DNA of 64,000 nt from Massilia sp. 9I (lineage in GTDB: Bacteria > Pseudomonadota > Gammaproteobacteria > Burkholderiales > Burkholderiaceae_D): the NCBI RefSeq assembly GCF_902506415.1, contig NZ_LR733275.1, positions 1,189,651 to 1,253,650 on the forward strand, in the 5' to 3' direction. The translations under genes and the position numbers were made by a program. The notes below the pieces were generated by a model, which saw nothing but the letters and a program-made list of their open reading frames with translations, was not told where the DNA came from and made no database searches. Positions 38,197 to 46,734 of the stretch are shown here, one piece after another (within the stretch, counting starts at the first letter, position 1; every line of letters starts with the position of its first letter).

Positions 38197-39021
38197 TTAC
38201 AGGGCTTGCACGAAGCTGCAATACGAGGCGATGGCGCCCGCACTGCGCAAGGCATTGTTATGGCCGGCCTCGTCGAGCACCAGCAAGCGCTTGTTCTTGT
38301 GCGGGATGGCGTCGAATACCTGTTTTCCCATCCATGCCGGTGTCGTGTCGTCCTTGCCTGCGGCAACGACCAGGGTCGGCCCTGCGATACGGCGCGCGGC
38401 GATGCGGTTGTCGACCTGCTCCAAGGAGGCCTGCATGTCGAGCTGAACGAAAGGCTTCGCATACCAGGGGACCTTCGATTTGACCAGTTCAGGCACGCTG
38501 GTTGCGGTCGTCTCCAGGACCGCTCCGAGGACTGGCCGCGCTTGCGCCACCCAGGCGGCCATGAAGCTTCCCAGGGACTGTCCATGGACCACGACGCGGC
38601 CGGGATAACGCGTATTCAAGGCATCGAACACGGCAAGCGCATCGGCCTTCATGTTCTCGACATCCGGCGTACCCGTGCTGCGTCCGTAGCCGCGGTAATC
38701 GAAGACGGCCACATTCGTGTCGCAGGCCGACAGCATCCCCAGCAGCGATTCCGCATGCTGATCCAGGTGGAACATGTTGCCGCCGAAGTAGAGCACGGTG
38801 GTGCGCGCCTGCGCGCGCTCGGCAAGGACGCCGTGCAATTGGGCGCCGTCCTGTGTCGGCACCGCCAGTTCGGTGACGGACTTGCCGGCAAAGCGTTTCT
38901 CGATGACCGTCCCCGCCGGGTCAGGCCGGATGAAGTGACGCTCGGTGACGCGCATCTGCGCGCATCCGGCCAAGGCAACAGCGCCCATCATCGTTACTGC
39001 GAACAAGGCAATACGCATCAT
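38197..39021 (-). CDS. Alpha/beta hydrolase lipoprotein (BEM46-like)
   Basis: A 274-residue serine hydrolase with a lipobox (AVALAGC, Cys near 20) so anchored to a membrane. It has the oxyanion/nucleophile elbow GQSLGSF (Ser about 147), Asp in VAAGKDDTTP and His in DEAGHNNAL, the order of the BEM46/DUF818-type hydrolases. Its substrate is unknown. GGAG lies before the start. It is divergent from the DUF2975 gene with a palindromic AT-rich spacer between. Confidence 0.85.
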   Translation of the reverse strand: MMRIALFAVTMMGAVALAGCAQMRVTERHFIRPDPAGTVIEKRFAGKSVTELAVPTQDGAQLHGVLAERAQARTTVLYFGGNMFHLDQHAESLLGMLSACDTNVAVFDYRGYGRSTGTPDVENMKADALAVFDALNTRYPGRVVVHGQSLGSFMAAWVAQARPVLGAVLETTATSVPELVKSKVPWYAKPFVQLDMQASLEQVDNRIAARRIAGPTLVVAAGKDDTTPAWMGKQVFDAIPHKNKRLLVLDEAGHNNALRSAGAIASYCSFVQAL

Positions 39022-39048
39022 GTCTCCTGTTATACTGATCGTTATGGG

Positions 39049-39060
39049 GTAATTAATTAC
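39049..39060. promoter_or_regulatory. Perfect AT-rich palindrome in the DUF2975 promoter region
   Basis: GTAATTAATTAC, followed by CTATAAA and twice by CGATAA/CGATAA-like elements, in the 59 bases between divergent genes. It is a plausible binding site for the small XRE regulator encoded two genes downstream, or for another dimeric regulator. Confidence 0.45.
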
Positions 39061-39080
39061 TATAAAACGATAATAAATTA

Positions 39081-39635
39081 ATGTTTAACGATAAGTCAAC
39101 AAGACCTTACATTCGGCTCGTCCGCCTGCTTGCCGCGCTGCTTGGTCTGCTGCAGCTCGCCTACTTCCTGCTGTCCTGGTGCTGGCCCGAGGCGGCGCAG
39201 ATCGGCCGCGTCTCCGTATCGTTCACTCCGCGCGGCCTGGAAGCTGGTGCAGTGACCGGACTGACGCAAGGAATGCGCTGGACGGGCATCCTGATCGCAC
39301 TGCCGGCCCTGCTGATGCTCGGCTATGCATTGCTGCGCCTGGACCGCATGCTCCGGGCCTGCGCCCAAGGGCGGATGTTCGCGCTCGACACCGTCGCCCA
39401 CATGAAGGCCTTCATCGGCTGCGTGCTGGCCTCCCTGGCGCTGGGCATCATCGAGCCGGTGCTGCGCACCCTCGTATGGCGCCATGGATTCGGCAGCACC
39501 GCCAAGGGCTTTTTCGGTGTTGGAGTCTCGTCCGAAGAACTGACGCTGCTCCTGATCTGCGCGCTGTTCTTCGTTGTCGCTTCCTTGATGCATGAGGCAC
39601 GCCGGATTGCCGAGGAAAACGAGGGCTTCGTCTGA
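39081..39635 (+). CDS. DUF2975 membrane protein
   Basis: A 184-residue protein with four hydrophobic segments (about 12-35, 68-90, 107-125, 152-170), matching DUF2975. Such proteins are generally encoded directly before a small YozG-like XRE regulator, as here, and their role is unknown. The stop overlaps the ATG of the next gene (TGATG), implying translational coupling. The ATG lies in an AT-rich leader. A role in membrane-bound regulation of the partner is an inference from the conserved pairing. Confidence 0.85.
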   Translation: MFNDKSTRPYIRLVRLLAALLGLLQLAYFLLSWCWPEAAQIGRVSVSFTPRGLEAGAVTGLTQGMRWTGILIALPALLMLGYALLRLDRMLRACAQGRMFALDTVAHMKAFIGCVLASLALGIIEPVLRTLVWRHGFGSTAKGFFGVGVSSEELTLLLICALFFVVASLMHEARRIAEENEGFV

Positions 39636-39871
39636 TGGCGATCGTGCTGCATCTCGACGTGTTGCTGGCCCAGCGCAAGATCAAATCGAAAGAGCTGGCT
39701 GCCTATGTCGGCATCACGGAACAGAACCTCAGCCTGCTCAAATCCGGCAAGGTGAAAGGGATCCGGTTTTCGACACTCGAGAAGATCTGCGAGCGGCTCG
39801 ATTGCCAGCCCGGCGACATCATCCGCTACGTCCCTGGCGCCTTGGTATCGGAGGACGGCCCCGAGATGTAG
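39635..39871 (+). CDS. Small XRE/Cro-type helix-turn-helix regulator (YozG-like)
   Basis: A 78-residue DNA-binding protein consisting of one HTH_26-type helix-turn-helix (KIKSKELAAYVGITEQNLSLLKSGKVKGIRFSTLEKIC) with the short C-terminal DCQPGDIIRY. This is the YozG-like family found next to DUF2975 proteins. It overlaps the DUF2975 gene by one base and its 3' end overlaps the convergent AI-2E gene by 46 bases. Confidence 0.92.
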   Translation: MAIVLHLDVLLAQRKIKSKELAAYVGITEQNLSLLKSGKVKGIRFSTLEKICERLDCQPGDIIRYVPGALVSEDGPEM

Positions 39872-40944
39872 GGGTGAGGGTCTTCCTTGTCCTGGCGGAT
39901 CACCCGGTCCGGCGTGCCGGTCCACTCGGTCATGAGGGAGTAGCCGACCGCCAGCAGGGTCGGGCCGATGAACATGCCGACGAAGCCGAAGGCGATCACG
40001 CCGCCCAGCACGCCCAGCAGGGTGAGCAGGAAGGGCAGGCTGCTGCCGCGGCTGATCAGCATCGGGCGCACGATGTTGTCGACGCCGCTGATCAATACCG
40101 TGCCCCAGATGATCATGAAGATCGCCCAGCCGGTCTCGTGCTGCAGGAACAGCCAGAAGGCAGCGCCGCCCCAGATGATGGGCGGACCCACCGGAATCAG
40201 CGAGGACACGAAGACCAGCACCGACAGCAGCGGCACCGCCGGCACGCCCGCGATGGCGAAGCCGATCGCCGCCACCAGCGCCTGCGCCAGGGCGGTGCCG
40301 AGCAGGCCGTACATCACGCCGCGCACCGTCTGGCTGACCGTGTTCGAGACCGACTCGGCGCCCTCGCCCATCACGCGGCGCATGGTCACCGCGACCACCT
40401 CGAGCAGGGCCTTGCCGTCGCGGTAGAAGAAGAAGCTGACGAAGGCCGCCAGGCTGAGCTGGACCACACCGGTGCCGAGCATCAGGCCGCCGGCCAGCAG
40501 GTAGCGCCGCGCCGGCTCGAGCATGCGCTGCGCCAGCGCGATCATCTGCTCGCGGCTGGCGACCAGTTCGCGCAGGTATGCGTCGATCGAGGCGCCCACC
40601 AGCGGGATCTCGCGCACCCAGGGCGGCGGCAACAGCTCGCGGTGTTCGATGGCGGTGCGCAGATCCGTGAAGCCATGGGCGACGTCGTCGGCCAGGTTGT
40701 AGGCGACCATCGACAGCGGAATGATGATGAGCAGGGTGAGCGACAGCGTCATGGTGAGCGCCGCCAGCGTGCGGTGGCCGCGCATCGCGCCCTGCAGGCG
40801 CAGGTAGAGGGGCCAGGAAGAGATCACGACGCAGGCCGCGAACAGGATCGCGGCCAGGAAAGGCTTGAGGACGTAGAGGCAGCCAAGCGTCAGCAGGACG
40901 ACAATGGCGATGCGGGTGTAGTTCCTGCCTGGTCGTTGTTCCAT
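39826..40944 (-). CDS. AI-2E family transporter (UPF0118/PerM-like)
   Basis: A 372-residue inner-membrane protein with about eight helices in the AI-2E exporter family, which includes autoinducer and sodium-proton exporters; substrate uncertain. Motif regions: LKPFLAAILFAACVVISSWPL, the long soluble loop with YRDGKALLEV, SSLIPVGPPIIWGGAAFWLF and FIGPTLLAVGYSLMTEW. The C-terminal tail (DPHPYISG...) overlaps the XRE gene on the other strand by 46 bases, so the two transcripts converge through each other. Confidence 0.9.
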   Translation of the reverse strand: MEQRPGRNYTRIAIVVLLTLGCLYVLKPFLAAILFAACVVISSWPLYLRLQGAMRGHRTLAALTMTLSLTLLIIIPLSMVAYNLADDVAHGFTDLRTAIEHRELLPPPWVREIPLVGASIDAYLRELVASREQMIALAQRMLEPARRYLLAGGLMLGTGVVQLSLAAFVSFFFYRDGKALLEVVAVTMRRVMGEGAESVSNTVSQTVRGVMYGLLGTALAQALVAAIGFAIAGVPAVPLLSVLVFVSSLIPVGPPIIWGGAAFWLFLQHETGWAIFMIIWGTVLISGVDNIVRPMLISRGSSLPFLLTLLGVLGGVIAFGFVGMFIGPTLLAVGYSLMTEWTGTPDRVIRQDKEDPHPYISGPSSDTKAPGT

Positions 40945-40991
40945 GCGGCCCCTGTCGAGTGGTGTTCACACCATCATAACAGCAGTGGTAG

Positions 40992-41109
40992 GGCAACCTC
41001 GATAACCTACTGCGCGTTGCAATGGCGGCCTGCGATGCTCGCTGTACTCCTCGTACAGCTGCGCTTCTCGGCCACCATTGCGGCCGCTCGCTACGGTTCT
41101 CGAGGTGCC
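40992..41109. repeat. 118 bp intergenic palindromic element with three nested stems
   Basis: Nested inverted repeats: outer ACCTCGA/TCGAGGT (40996-41002, 41100-41106), middle 11 bp arms (41020-41030, 41070-41080, one mismatch), inner GCTGTAC/GTACAGC (41041-41047, 41053-41059) with a 5-base loop. It fills the space between the AI-2E gene and the SCO1 gene. The phrase TACTGCGCGTTGCAA and the CTGTAC-TCCTC-GTACAG core match repeats I recall from other Oxalobacteraceae. No gene inside. Confidence 0.75.
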
Positions 41110-41137
41110 TGAAGCGCTAACTTAAAACAGATGATGC

Positions 41138-41728
41138 TTACAGCAACTGACGCAGGTCGGCCGCGATGGCGCCCGGTTCGGCTTCGTGGCGCACCAGCAG
41201 GCGCACCCTACCCTCGCGGTCGAACACGTAGCTGCCGGTCATGTGGTCGACCGTGTAGTTCTTCGGGTCGTCGCCGTTCGGACGCTTGGTGTAGAACACC
41301 TTGAATTCCTTGGCCGTGCGCGCGGTGGCTTCCAGGTCGCCGCGCAGGCCGATGAAGCTCGGATCGAAGGCCGGCACGTAGGCGGCCAGCAGTTCCTGGG
41401 TGTCGCGCTCCGGGTCGAGCGTGACGAACAGCACCTGCACGTCCTTGCCCGAGGGGCCGAGGTCCTTCATCACGGCGGCCATTTTCGCCATCGTGGTCGG
41501 GCACACGTCAGGGCATTGGGTATAGCCGAAGAACAGCACCACCACCTTGCCCTTGAAGTCCTTCAGGGTGCGCGGCTTGCCGGTATGGTCGGTCAGCGAA
41601 AAGCCCTTGGCGTAATCCAGGCCGGTGATGTCGGTGCTGTTGAAGGATGGGGTCTTGGTCGACAGCTTGTCGCAGCCGGCGGCCAACACCGCCACGGTCA
41701 GCATCAGCGCGGTCAGGATTTTTTTCAT
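41138..41728 (-). CDS. SCO1/SenC copper chaperone for cytochrome oxidase
   Basis: A 196-residue thioredoxin-fold lipoprotein (lipobox VLAAGC, Cys19) that delivers copper to, or reduces, the CuA site of subunit II. It has the copper ligands C72 and C76 (TQCPDVCP) and a later histidine in VDHMTG near 161. Length is usual for the family. It is last in the minus-strand cytochrome oxidase assembly cluster, 3 bases after ctaB. Confidence 0.95.
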   Translation of the reverse strand: MKKILTALMLTVAVLAAGCDKLSTKTPSFNSTDITGLDYAKGFSLTDHTGKPRTLKDFKGKVVVLFFGYTQCPDVCPTTMAKMAAVMKDLGPSGKDVQVLFVTLDPERDTQELLAAYVPAFDPSFIGLRGDLEATARTAKEFKVFYTKRPNGDDPKNYTVDHMTGSYVFDREGRVRLLVRHEAEPGAIAADLRQLL

Positions 41729-41731
41729 GGT

Positions 41732-42697
41732 TCAGAACTTGAAGTAGTGGTCGACCAGCAGTGCGGCGAACAGCAGCGACAGGTAGACGATGGACCAGGT
41801 GAATGCGCTACGCGCAGCCAGGTCGCTGTAGTTCTTGTGCACGCGCCAGGAGTGGCGCAGGAACACGGCGTTGAGCACGACGGCGGCGGCCAGGTAGATC
41901 AGGCCGCTCATACCGACGGCGAAGGGCAGCAAGGTGGTGGCCGCCAGCGCGATGGTGTAGAGCCAGACCTGCAGGCCGGTGTACTGCATGCCGTGGGTGA
42001 TCGGCAGCATCGGCAGGCCGGAGCGGGCGTAGTCCTCGCGGCGGTACATGGCCAGCACCCAGAAGTGCGGCGGGGTCCAGACGAAGATGATCAGCACCAG
42101 CAGCCAGGCTTCCATCGGCACGGCATCGGCCACCGCAGCCCAGCCCAGGGCCGGAGGCATGGCGCCCGACAGGCCGCCGATCACGATGTTCTGCGGCGTG
42201 GCCGGCTTGAGCAGCATGGTGTAGATGAAGGCGTAACCGACGAAGGTGACGAAGGTCAGCCACATGGTGAGCGGATTGACGAAGGCGTACAACACATACA
42301 TGCCGAGGCCGCCGATGATCGCCGAGAAAATGATCGTCTGGGTACTGGTGAGCTCGCCCATCGCGGTGGCGCGCCGGGCCGTGCGCGCCATGCGCGCGTC
42401 GATCTCGGCCTCCACCAGGCAATTCACGGCAAAGGCGGCGCCCGCCAGCAGCCAGATGCCGGCGGTGCCGGCGACCAGCACCTGCCAGTCCGGGAAACCG
42501 TCGGTGGCGAGGAACATCCCGATCACGGCGCAGAACACGGCCAGCTGCGTGACCCGTGGTTTGGTCAGGGCCCAGTACTGGGCAACGCGGCTCGGGGATT
42601 TGTGGAGGGCTGTCTGGGTCGTCATCAATGGGGTGCTGGCTGGCTCGGAACGCGGCAGCGCCGCATTCCACATCACGCCTGGGGTCGCACGCTTCAT
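41732..42697 (-). CDS. ctaB: Protoheme IX farnesyltransferase (heme O synthase)
   Basis: Converts heme B to heme O. The 321-residue membrane protein belongs to the UbiA superfamily, with the polyprenyl diphosphate motif [19 protein letters not shown] near 107-125, eight or more helices and the second motif [15 protein letters not shown] near 220-234. ATG 42697 overlaps the ctaA stop (ATGA), which supports this start; a second in-frame ATG at 42625 is possible. Operon member between ctaA and SCO1. Confidence 0.95.
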   Translation of the reverse strand: MKRATPGVMWNAALPRSEPASTPLMTTQTALHKSPSRVAQYWALTKPRVTQLAVFCAVIGMFLATDGFPDWQVLVAGTAGIWLLAGAAFAVNCLVEAEIDARMARTARRATAMGELTSTQTIIFSAIIGGLGMYVLYAFVNPLTMWLTFVTFVGYAFIYTMLLKPATPQNIVIGGLSGAMPPALGWAAVADAVPMEAWLLVLIIFVWTPPHFWVLAMYRREDYARSGLPMLPITHGMQYTGLQVWLYTIALAATTLLPFAVGMSGLIYLAAAVVLNAVFLRHSWRVHKNYSDLAARSAFTWSIVYLSLLFAALLVDHYFKF

Positions 42698-43818
42698 ATC
42701 ACGGCGGATTTCAGGCGATTCACGTCGATCTGCTGTTTCACCCGGTAGTTTAACATGGTCACCAGCAGGACCAGCAGGGCCGCGCCGGCGTTATGCATTA
42801 CGGCAATGGCTAGCGGGAAGTCGAAATAGACGGTGGCGATTCCGGTCAGCAGTTGCACGAACAGCAGGAGGGCCAGCCAGTGGGCATGCCTGGCCAGGTA
42901 GGCATGGCGCCGGGCGCGCCACACCAGCAGGCCGAGCACGGCGACGACGACGATGGCGAAGTTGCGGTGCACCCAATGGATGGCCACCAGCGCCGAGAAC
43001 GGCAGGTAGTGGCCCGCCGCCGTCTTGCCCAGTTCGCGCCACAGGTGGAAGCCGTGCTCGAAGTCCATGTCCGGCACCACGCGGCCGTCGCACAGCGGGA
43101 ATTCATCGCAGGCCAGGGTGGCGTAGTTAGTGCTCACCCACCCGCCCAGCGCGATCTGCGCCGTGACGACCAGCGCGGCCAGGATGGCCAGCCGGCGCAG
43201 GCTGCGCAGCGCGGCGTCGTCGCCCGCAGGCGCCGGCGAATGCATCAGGTAGTCCTCGCGGCCGCCGAGCCAGGTGAGCAAGGCCAGCAGGCCCATGCCC
43301 AGCAGCAGGTGGATGGTGACGATCACCGGCTGCAGCTTGAGGGTGACGGTCCAGGCGCCGAAAGCGCCCTGGATGCAGACGAAGACGAACAGCGCCAGCG
43401 GAATGCCCGGCTTGAAGGCTTGCACTTTCGTTTTTCGCCACTGCACGATCGCAGTGATGAGCAAGGCCATGATGATCACGCCGATGCCCATCGCCAGGTA
43501 GCGGTGGATCATCTCGATCCAGGCCTTGACCTTGGTGACCGGGCCGGTCGGCATCAAGGCCTCGGCTGCTGCGATCTGCTCGTGCGCCAGGAAAGGGTTG
43601 GCCATGCCGTAGCAGCCCGGCCAGTCCGGGCAGCCCAGGCCGGAATCGGTCAGGCGCGTGAAGCCGCCGAACACGATCAGGTCGAAGGTGAGGAAGACCG
43701 CGATCCAGACCAGCTTGCGGAACTTGTTAGGGTCCGAGGACATCCAGACCATCGACAGCGGCAGGATGGCCACCAGCACGCCCATCAGGGCCAGGTGCAA
43801 CAGGGAGGAAGCTTGCAT
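42694..43818 (-). CDS. ctaA: Heme A synthase, COX15/CtaA family
   Basis: Oxidises heme O to heme A. The 374-residue protein has eight helices in two repeated halves with heme-ligand histidines ([11 protein letters not shown] and [11 protein letters not shown]), the loop cysteine motif near [10 protein letters not shown], and [17 protein letters not shown], paralogous pairs of cysteines typical of the bacterial CtaA/COX15 family. Stop overlaps ctaB start, so both are translationally coupled. Located between the SCO-like/SURF1 genes and ctaB. Confidence 0.95.
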   Translation of the reverse strand: MQASSLLHLALMGVLVAILPLSMVWMSSDPNKFRKLVWIAVFLTFDLIVFGGFTRLTDSGLGCPDWPGCYGMANPFLAHEQIAAAEALMPTGPVTKVKAWIEMIHRYLAMGIGVIIMALLITAIVQWRKTKVQAFKPGIPLALFVFVCIQGAFGAWTVTLKLQPVIVTIHLLLGMGLLALLTWLGGREDYLMHSPAPAGDDAALRSLRRLAILAALVVTAQIALGGWVSTNYATLACDEFPLCDGRVVPDMDFEHGFHLWRELGKTAAGHYLPFSALVAIHWVHRNFAIVVVAVLGLLVWRARRHAYLARHAHWLALLLFVQLLTGIATVYFDFPLAIAVMHNAGAALLVLLVTMLNYRVKQQIDVNRLKSAVI

Positions 43819-43855
43819 TGTTTTCTAAGACTTGTCTGGTCGCGGGCGCCGGCCC

Positions 43856-44515
43856 TCAGCCGATCGCCGATGCCTTGAGGAGCTTGGCGATGTCCTTGTA
43901 GACCTTGCGCGGGTCCGGGTTGGCGGGGAAGCGCATCATCAGGTTGCCCAGCGGGTCGATCAGGTAGATGTGGTCGGCGGGCGTGGTGCCCTGCTCGGCC
44001 GGCAGCCACTTGTACACGGTGTCTTTCGGTGCGCGCAGCAGGTGCATGCCGTCGTAGTTACGGATGGTCATGGTGTCGAGCGGCTGCTCGTCGGTGACCA
44101 GCCACACGCGTTCCATGCGGTCCATGTTCTTGCCCTGCATCAGGCGCCACTGGCGCATCGCGAACAGCTGCTTCTGGCAGGCTTCCAGGCACTCGCCGCC
44201 GCCGACCTTCAGCATGATCCACTTGCCGGCATACTGCTCCAGCTTTTCCGAACGGCCGTCGAGCGTTGTGCTCGCCATGGCCGGAATCGGCAGGGTGCGC
44301 GGATCGAGGATGGCGCCGTAGTTGGTGCGGCCGGTCGGCTTGATGACGTAATACGTCAGGTAGGACAGGATGATCGGCGCCGCGCAGACCATCAGCACGG
44401 CGAACAGCTTCCAGCGCCCGCGGTTACGGCTGACTTCGCCTGCCTTGGCCGGATCAGTTGCCGGCGTCACTTGTGCTTGCTTCACGTTTTCCTGCATCAG
44501 CTTGTTTTGATCCAC
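43856..44515 (-). CDS. Cytochrome oxidase cluster protein with SCO-like thioredoxin fold
   Basis: A 219-residue membrane-anchored protein (helix near 38-60) whose soluble part resembles SCO/thioredoxin-like folds, with cysteines in GGGECLEACQKQLF (CxxxC) and a Asp-His-Ile-Tyr segment. It is placed in oxidase clusters of this group between SURF1 and ctaA and probably acts in metal or redox assembly. Start uncertain: GTG 44515 (AGGA at 7 bases), ATG 44497 or GTG 44485 (AGGA at 5). All overlap the SURF1 3' end by 32-62 bases. Confidence 0.8.
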   Translation of the reverse strand: MDQNKLMQENVKQAQVTPATDPAKAGEVSRNRGRWKLFAVLMVCAAPIILSYLTYYVIKPTGRTNYGAILDPRTLPIPAMASTTLDGRSEKLEQYAGKWIMLKVGGGECLEACQKQLFAMRQWRLMQGKNMDRMERVWLVTDEQPLDTMTIRNYDGMHLLRAPKDTVYKWLPAEQGTTPADHIYLIDPLGNLMMRFPANPDPRKVYKDIAKLLKASAIG

Positions 44516-45227
44516 TTCGGAATCCTGTTATCACGAAAAAGAGCACGGCCATCGCCGCCAGCGCATACCACTGGAAGGCGTAGCCGCGGTGCTTGTCAAT
44601 GCCGCTCGAGGGCGAAGGCCACACGCGCAGCAGCATGTTGTCGACCGCCCCCGGCTGGTCCGGCCCGGTCTGCTGCACGAAGAAGGGCTGCAGCGCCAGA
44701 CCGGTGGCCTGCGCCGCCGCCTGCGGGTCGATGTTCTGGACGATGGCCTTCGGCGCCAGCGGCGCAGCCGCTCCCAGGTCCATCACGTGTCCGGCCGAGG
44801 CCACCACGATGCCCTCGATGGTGACGGTGCCGCTCGGGGTGGCGTAGGCCGGCAGCTTGCCGAATTCCGCGTCGCGCGGCAGCCAGCCGCGCATCACCAG
44901 CACATGTGTGTGCGACCCGGCGATTTTAAACGGCATCACGAGGTAGTAGCCGGGACGGCCCGCCATCGGGCGGTTGGCCAGGAACAGCGGCCAGTCGGCG
45001 ACGAATTCGCCAGTGACGCTGACGCGGCGGTATTCGAGGGAAGCGGCGGGCGTCATGTTCGCGCCGAGCGCGACGGGGGCTTCGGCGGCCAGGGCCGCGA
45101 GCTTTTCCTGCACGGCCAGCTTCTGGGCTGCCCTACCCTGCTGCCAATTACCCAGCGCAATGCCCAACACGGCAAGGGCCAATGCAGCAATGAATGGAAT
45201 GGGGCGAAAATGGAAGGGGAAGCGCAT
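44454..45227 (-). CDS. SURF1-family cytochrome oxidase assembly protein
   Basis: A 257-residue SURF1/Shy1 homologue that helps insert heme A into subunit I. It has the two flanking helices (about 12-28 and 222-242), and conserved segments RRVSVTGEF, NRPMAGRPGYYLVMPF, RGWLPRD and HRGYAFQWYALAAM. It is divergent from the small DUF2909 gene (33 bases between starts) and overlaps the next gene, so is first of a downstream unit running to SCO1. Confidence 0.93.
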   Translation of the reverse strand: MRFPFHFRPIPFIAALALAVLGIALGNWQQGRAAQKLAVQEKLAALAAEAPVALGANMTPAASLEYRRVSVTGEFVADWPLFLANRPMAGRPGYYLVMPFKIAGSHTHVLVMRGWLPRDAEFGKLPAYATPSGTVTIEGIVVASAGHVMDLGAAAPLAPKAIVQNIDPQAAAQATGLALQPFFVQQTGPDQPGAVDNMLLRVWPSPSSGIDKHRGYAFQWYALAAMAVLFFVITGFRSGSKQADAGKREASTSDAGN

Positions 45228-45260
45228 TACAATGGTGCCTCAACTTTTCCCGGGCCGACC

Positions 45261-45461
45261 ATGAAACTGTTTGTTGCCATTGCCTTTATTCTGATCCTTG
45301 CGAGCCTCGGTTCGGCCCTGTTCTTCCTGATGCGGGACAAGGGGCAGAGCAACCGCACCGTGCATGCGCTGGCGATGCGGGTCGGCCTGTCGATCACGCT
45401 CTTCTTGTGCCTGCTTGGCGCCTACAAGATGGGCTGGATCGCACCGACCGGGATTCGCTGA
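45261..45461 (+). CDS. DUF2909 twin-transmembrane protein
   Basis: A 66-residue protein with two helices (about 4-24 and 41-60) and the middle HALAMRVGLSI, matching the DUF2909 family regularly found next to SURF1 in Betaproteobacteria. It is on the plus strand, alone among minus-strand oxidase genes, and divergent from SURF1. Function unknown. A large palindrome follows 13 bases after the stop. Confidence 0.85.
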   Translation: MKLFVAIAFILILASLGSALFFLMRDKGQSNRTVHALAMRVGLSITLFLCLLGAYKMGWIAPTGIR

Positions 45462-45474
45462 ACAGCCACATAAA

Positions 45475-45583
45475 CGTAGGGTGGGCGGATCCCCGCCCAC
45501 GCGTTCAAGCATCGTATGCGGGCTACCTTGCATCCATTCACCCGTCAGTTGAACGCGTGGGCGGGAAACCCGCCCACCCTACG
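45475..45583. repeat. 109 bp nested palindromic repeat, copy A
   Basis: Outer arms CGTAGGGTGGGCGG (45475-45488) and its exact complement (45570-45583), inner perfect 16 bp arms 45493-45508 and 45549-45564 (CCGCCCACGCGTTCAA and complement), 40-base loop. It lies between the convergent DUF2909 and ctaE genes and could terminate both. Parts recur at 61531-61657 (copy B). It looks like a dispersed non-autonomous element of this genome. Confidence 0.88.
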
Positions 45584-45597
45584 AAACCAAGCTTAGC

Positions 45598-46461
45598 TTA
45601 CAGCCAGTACACCACCACGTACAAGCCCAGCCACACGACGTCGACGAAGTGCCAGTACCAGGCCGCGCCTTCGAAGCCGAAGTGGTGGTCGGCCGTGAAG
45701 TGGCCCTTGAGCACGCGGTACAGCACCACCGACAGCATGATCGCGCCCATGGTCACGTGGAAGCCGTGGAAGCCGGTCAGCATGAAGAAGGTCGAGCCGT
45801 AGATGCCCGAGGTCAGCTTCAGGTTCAGTTCCGAATAGGCGTGCATGTATTCATAGGCTTGGAAGCCCATGAAGACCGCGCCCAGCAGGATGGTGGCGGC
45901 GAGCCAGAACGCGGTCTTGCCGCGGTGACCGGCGCGCAGCGCGTGGTGCGAGATGGTCAGGGTCACGCCCGACAGCAGCAGCAGCGCGGTGTTGATGGTC
46001 GGGATCGGGAACGGGCCCATGGTCTGGAAGCTGTCGACCACACCGGCCGGGCCGGTGTTACCCCAGGTCGGCGCGAAGTCCGGCCACAGGACCTTGTGGT
46101 CGAGGTCCGACAGCCACGGCATGGTGACGGCACGGGCGTAGAACAGCGCGCCGAAGAAGGCGCCGAAGAACATCACTTCCGAGAAGATGAACCAGCTCAT
46201 CGACCAGCGGTAGGAGGTGTCGATGCGCTTGCCGTACATGCCCGATTCGGATTCGCCGATGGCGTCGCCGAACCAGAAGTAGAGCACCACCAGGGTAGCG
46301 GCGATGCCGGCCAGGCACACTGCCGGCCCCCAGGGGGCGCTGTTGACCCAGCCCGACGCGCCGGCCATGGTCACCAGCAGCGACAGGCCGGCGAACATCG
46401 GCCAGCGCGATGGGCCCGGCACGAAATAGTAAGGCACGGTTTGTGGCGAACTCATTTTCAT
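45598..46461 (-). CDS. ctaE: Cytochrome c oxidase subunit III
   Basis: Core subunit III of the aa3 oxidase in the inner membrane, 287 residues. It has seven hydrophobic helices and the conserved FIFSEVMFFGAFFGALFYAR (Glu in membrane), FLLSGVTLTISHHALRAG and LTGFHGFHVTMGAI, and ends WHFVDVVWLGLYVVVYWL. It follows ctaG and DUF2970 in the operon, with a 63-base gap showing no feature. Confidence 0.97.
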   Translation of the reverse strand: MKMSSPQTVPYYFVPGPSRWPMFAGLSLLVTMAGASGWVNSAPWGPAVCLAGIAATLVVLYFWFGDAIGESESGMYGKRIDTSYRWSMSWFIFSEVMFFGAFFGALFYARAVTMPWLSDLDHKVLWPDFAPTWGNTGPAGVVDSFQTMGPFPIPTINTALLLLSGVTLTISHHALRAGHRGKTAFWLAATILLGAVFMGFQAYEYMHAYSELNLKLTSGIYGSTFFMLTGFHGFHVTMGAIMLSVVLYRVLKGHFTADHHFGFEGAAWYWHFVDVVWLGLYVVVYWL

Positions 46462-46524
46462 CTCCTCAATACTCTTTGAATTTTCGGGTGATTCTTGTGT
46501 CGCTAGGTGTTCAAATGCGTGGTT

Positions 46525-46734
46525 TTACTGCGATACCGCGAAGCGCACCGCCAACAGCAATACGCCGATGAAGATCGCCGCCCCGATGAGTCCGGCAATG
46601 ATCACGTGCACCGGGTTCAGGTTGGCGGCGTCCTGCTCGTAGTCGCGGCGCTTGCGCACCCCGAAGAACGACCAGAACACGGCTTTCATCGTGGCCAGGA
46701 AGCTTGCTTTCCTCTGGTGCGGCCGGTCTTCCAT
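46525..46734 (-). CDS. DUF2970 small membrane protein
   Basis: A 69-residue protein with one C-terminal helix (about 43-66) and a basic N-terminal half, SFLATMKAVFWSFFGVRKRRDYEQD, typical of DUF2970, a family seen in oxidase clusters of Betaproteobacteria. The start codon comes immediately after the ctaG stop. Likely accessory to oxidase assembly; no biochemical role known. Confidence 0.9.
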   Translation of the reverse strand: MEDRPHQRKASFLATMKAVFWSFFGVRKRRDYEQDAANLNPVHVIIAGLIGAAIFIGVLLLAVRFAVSQ

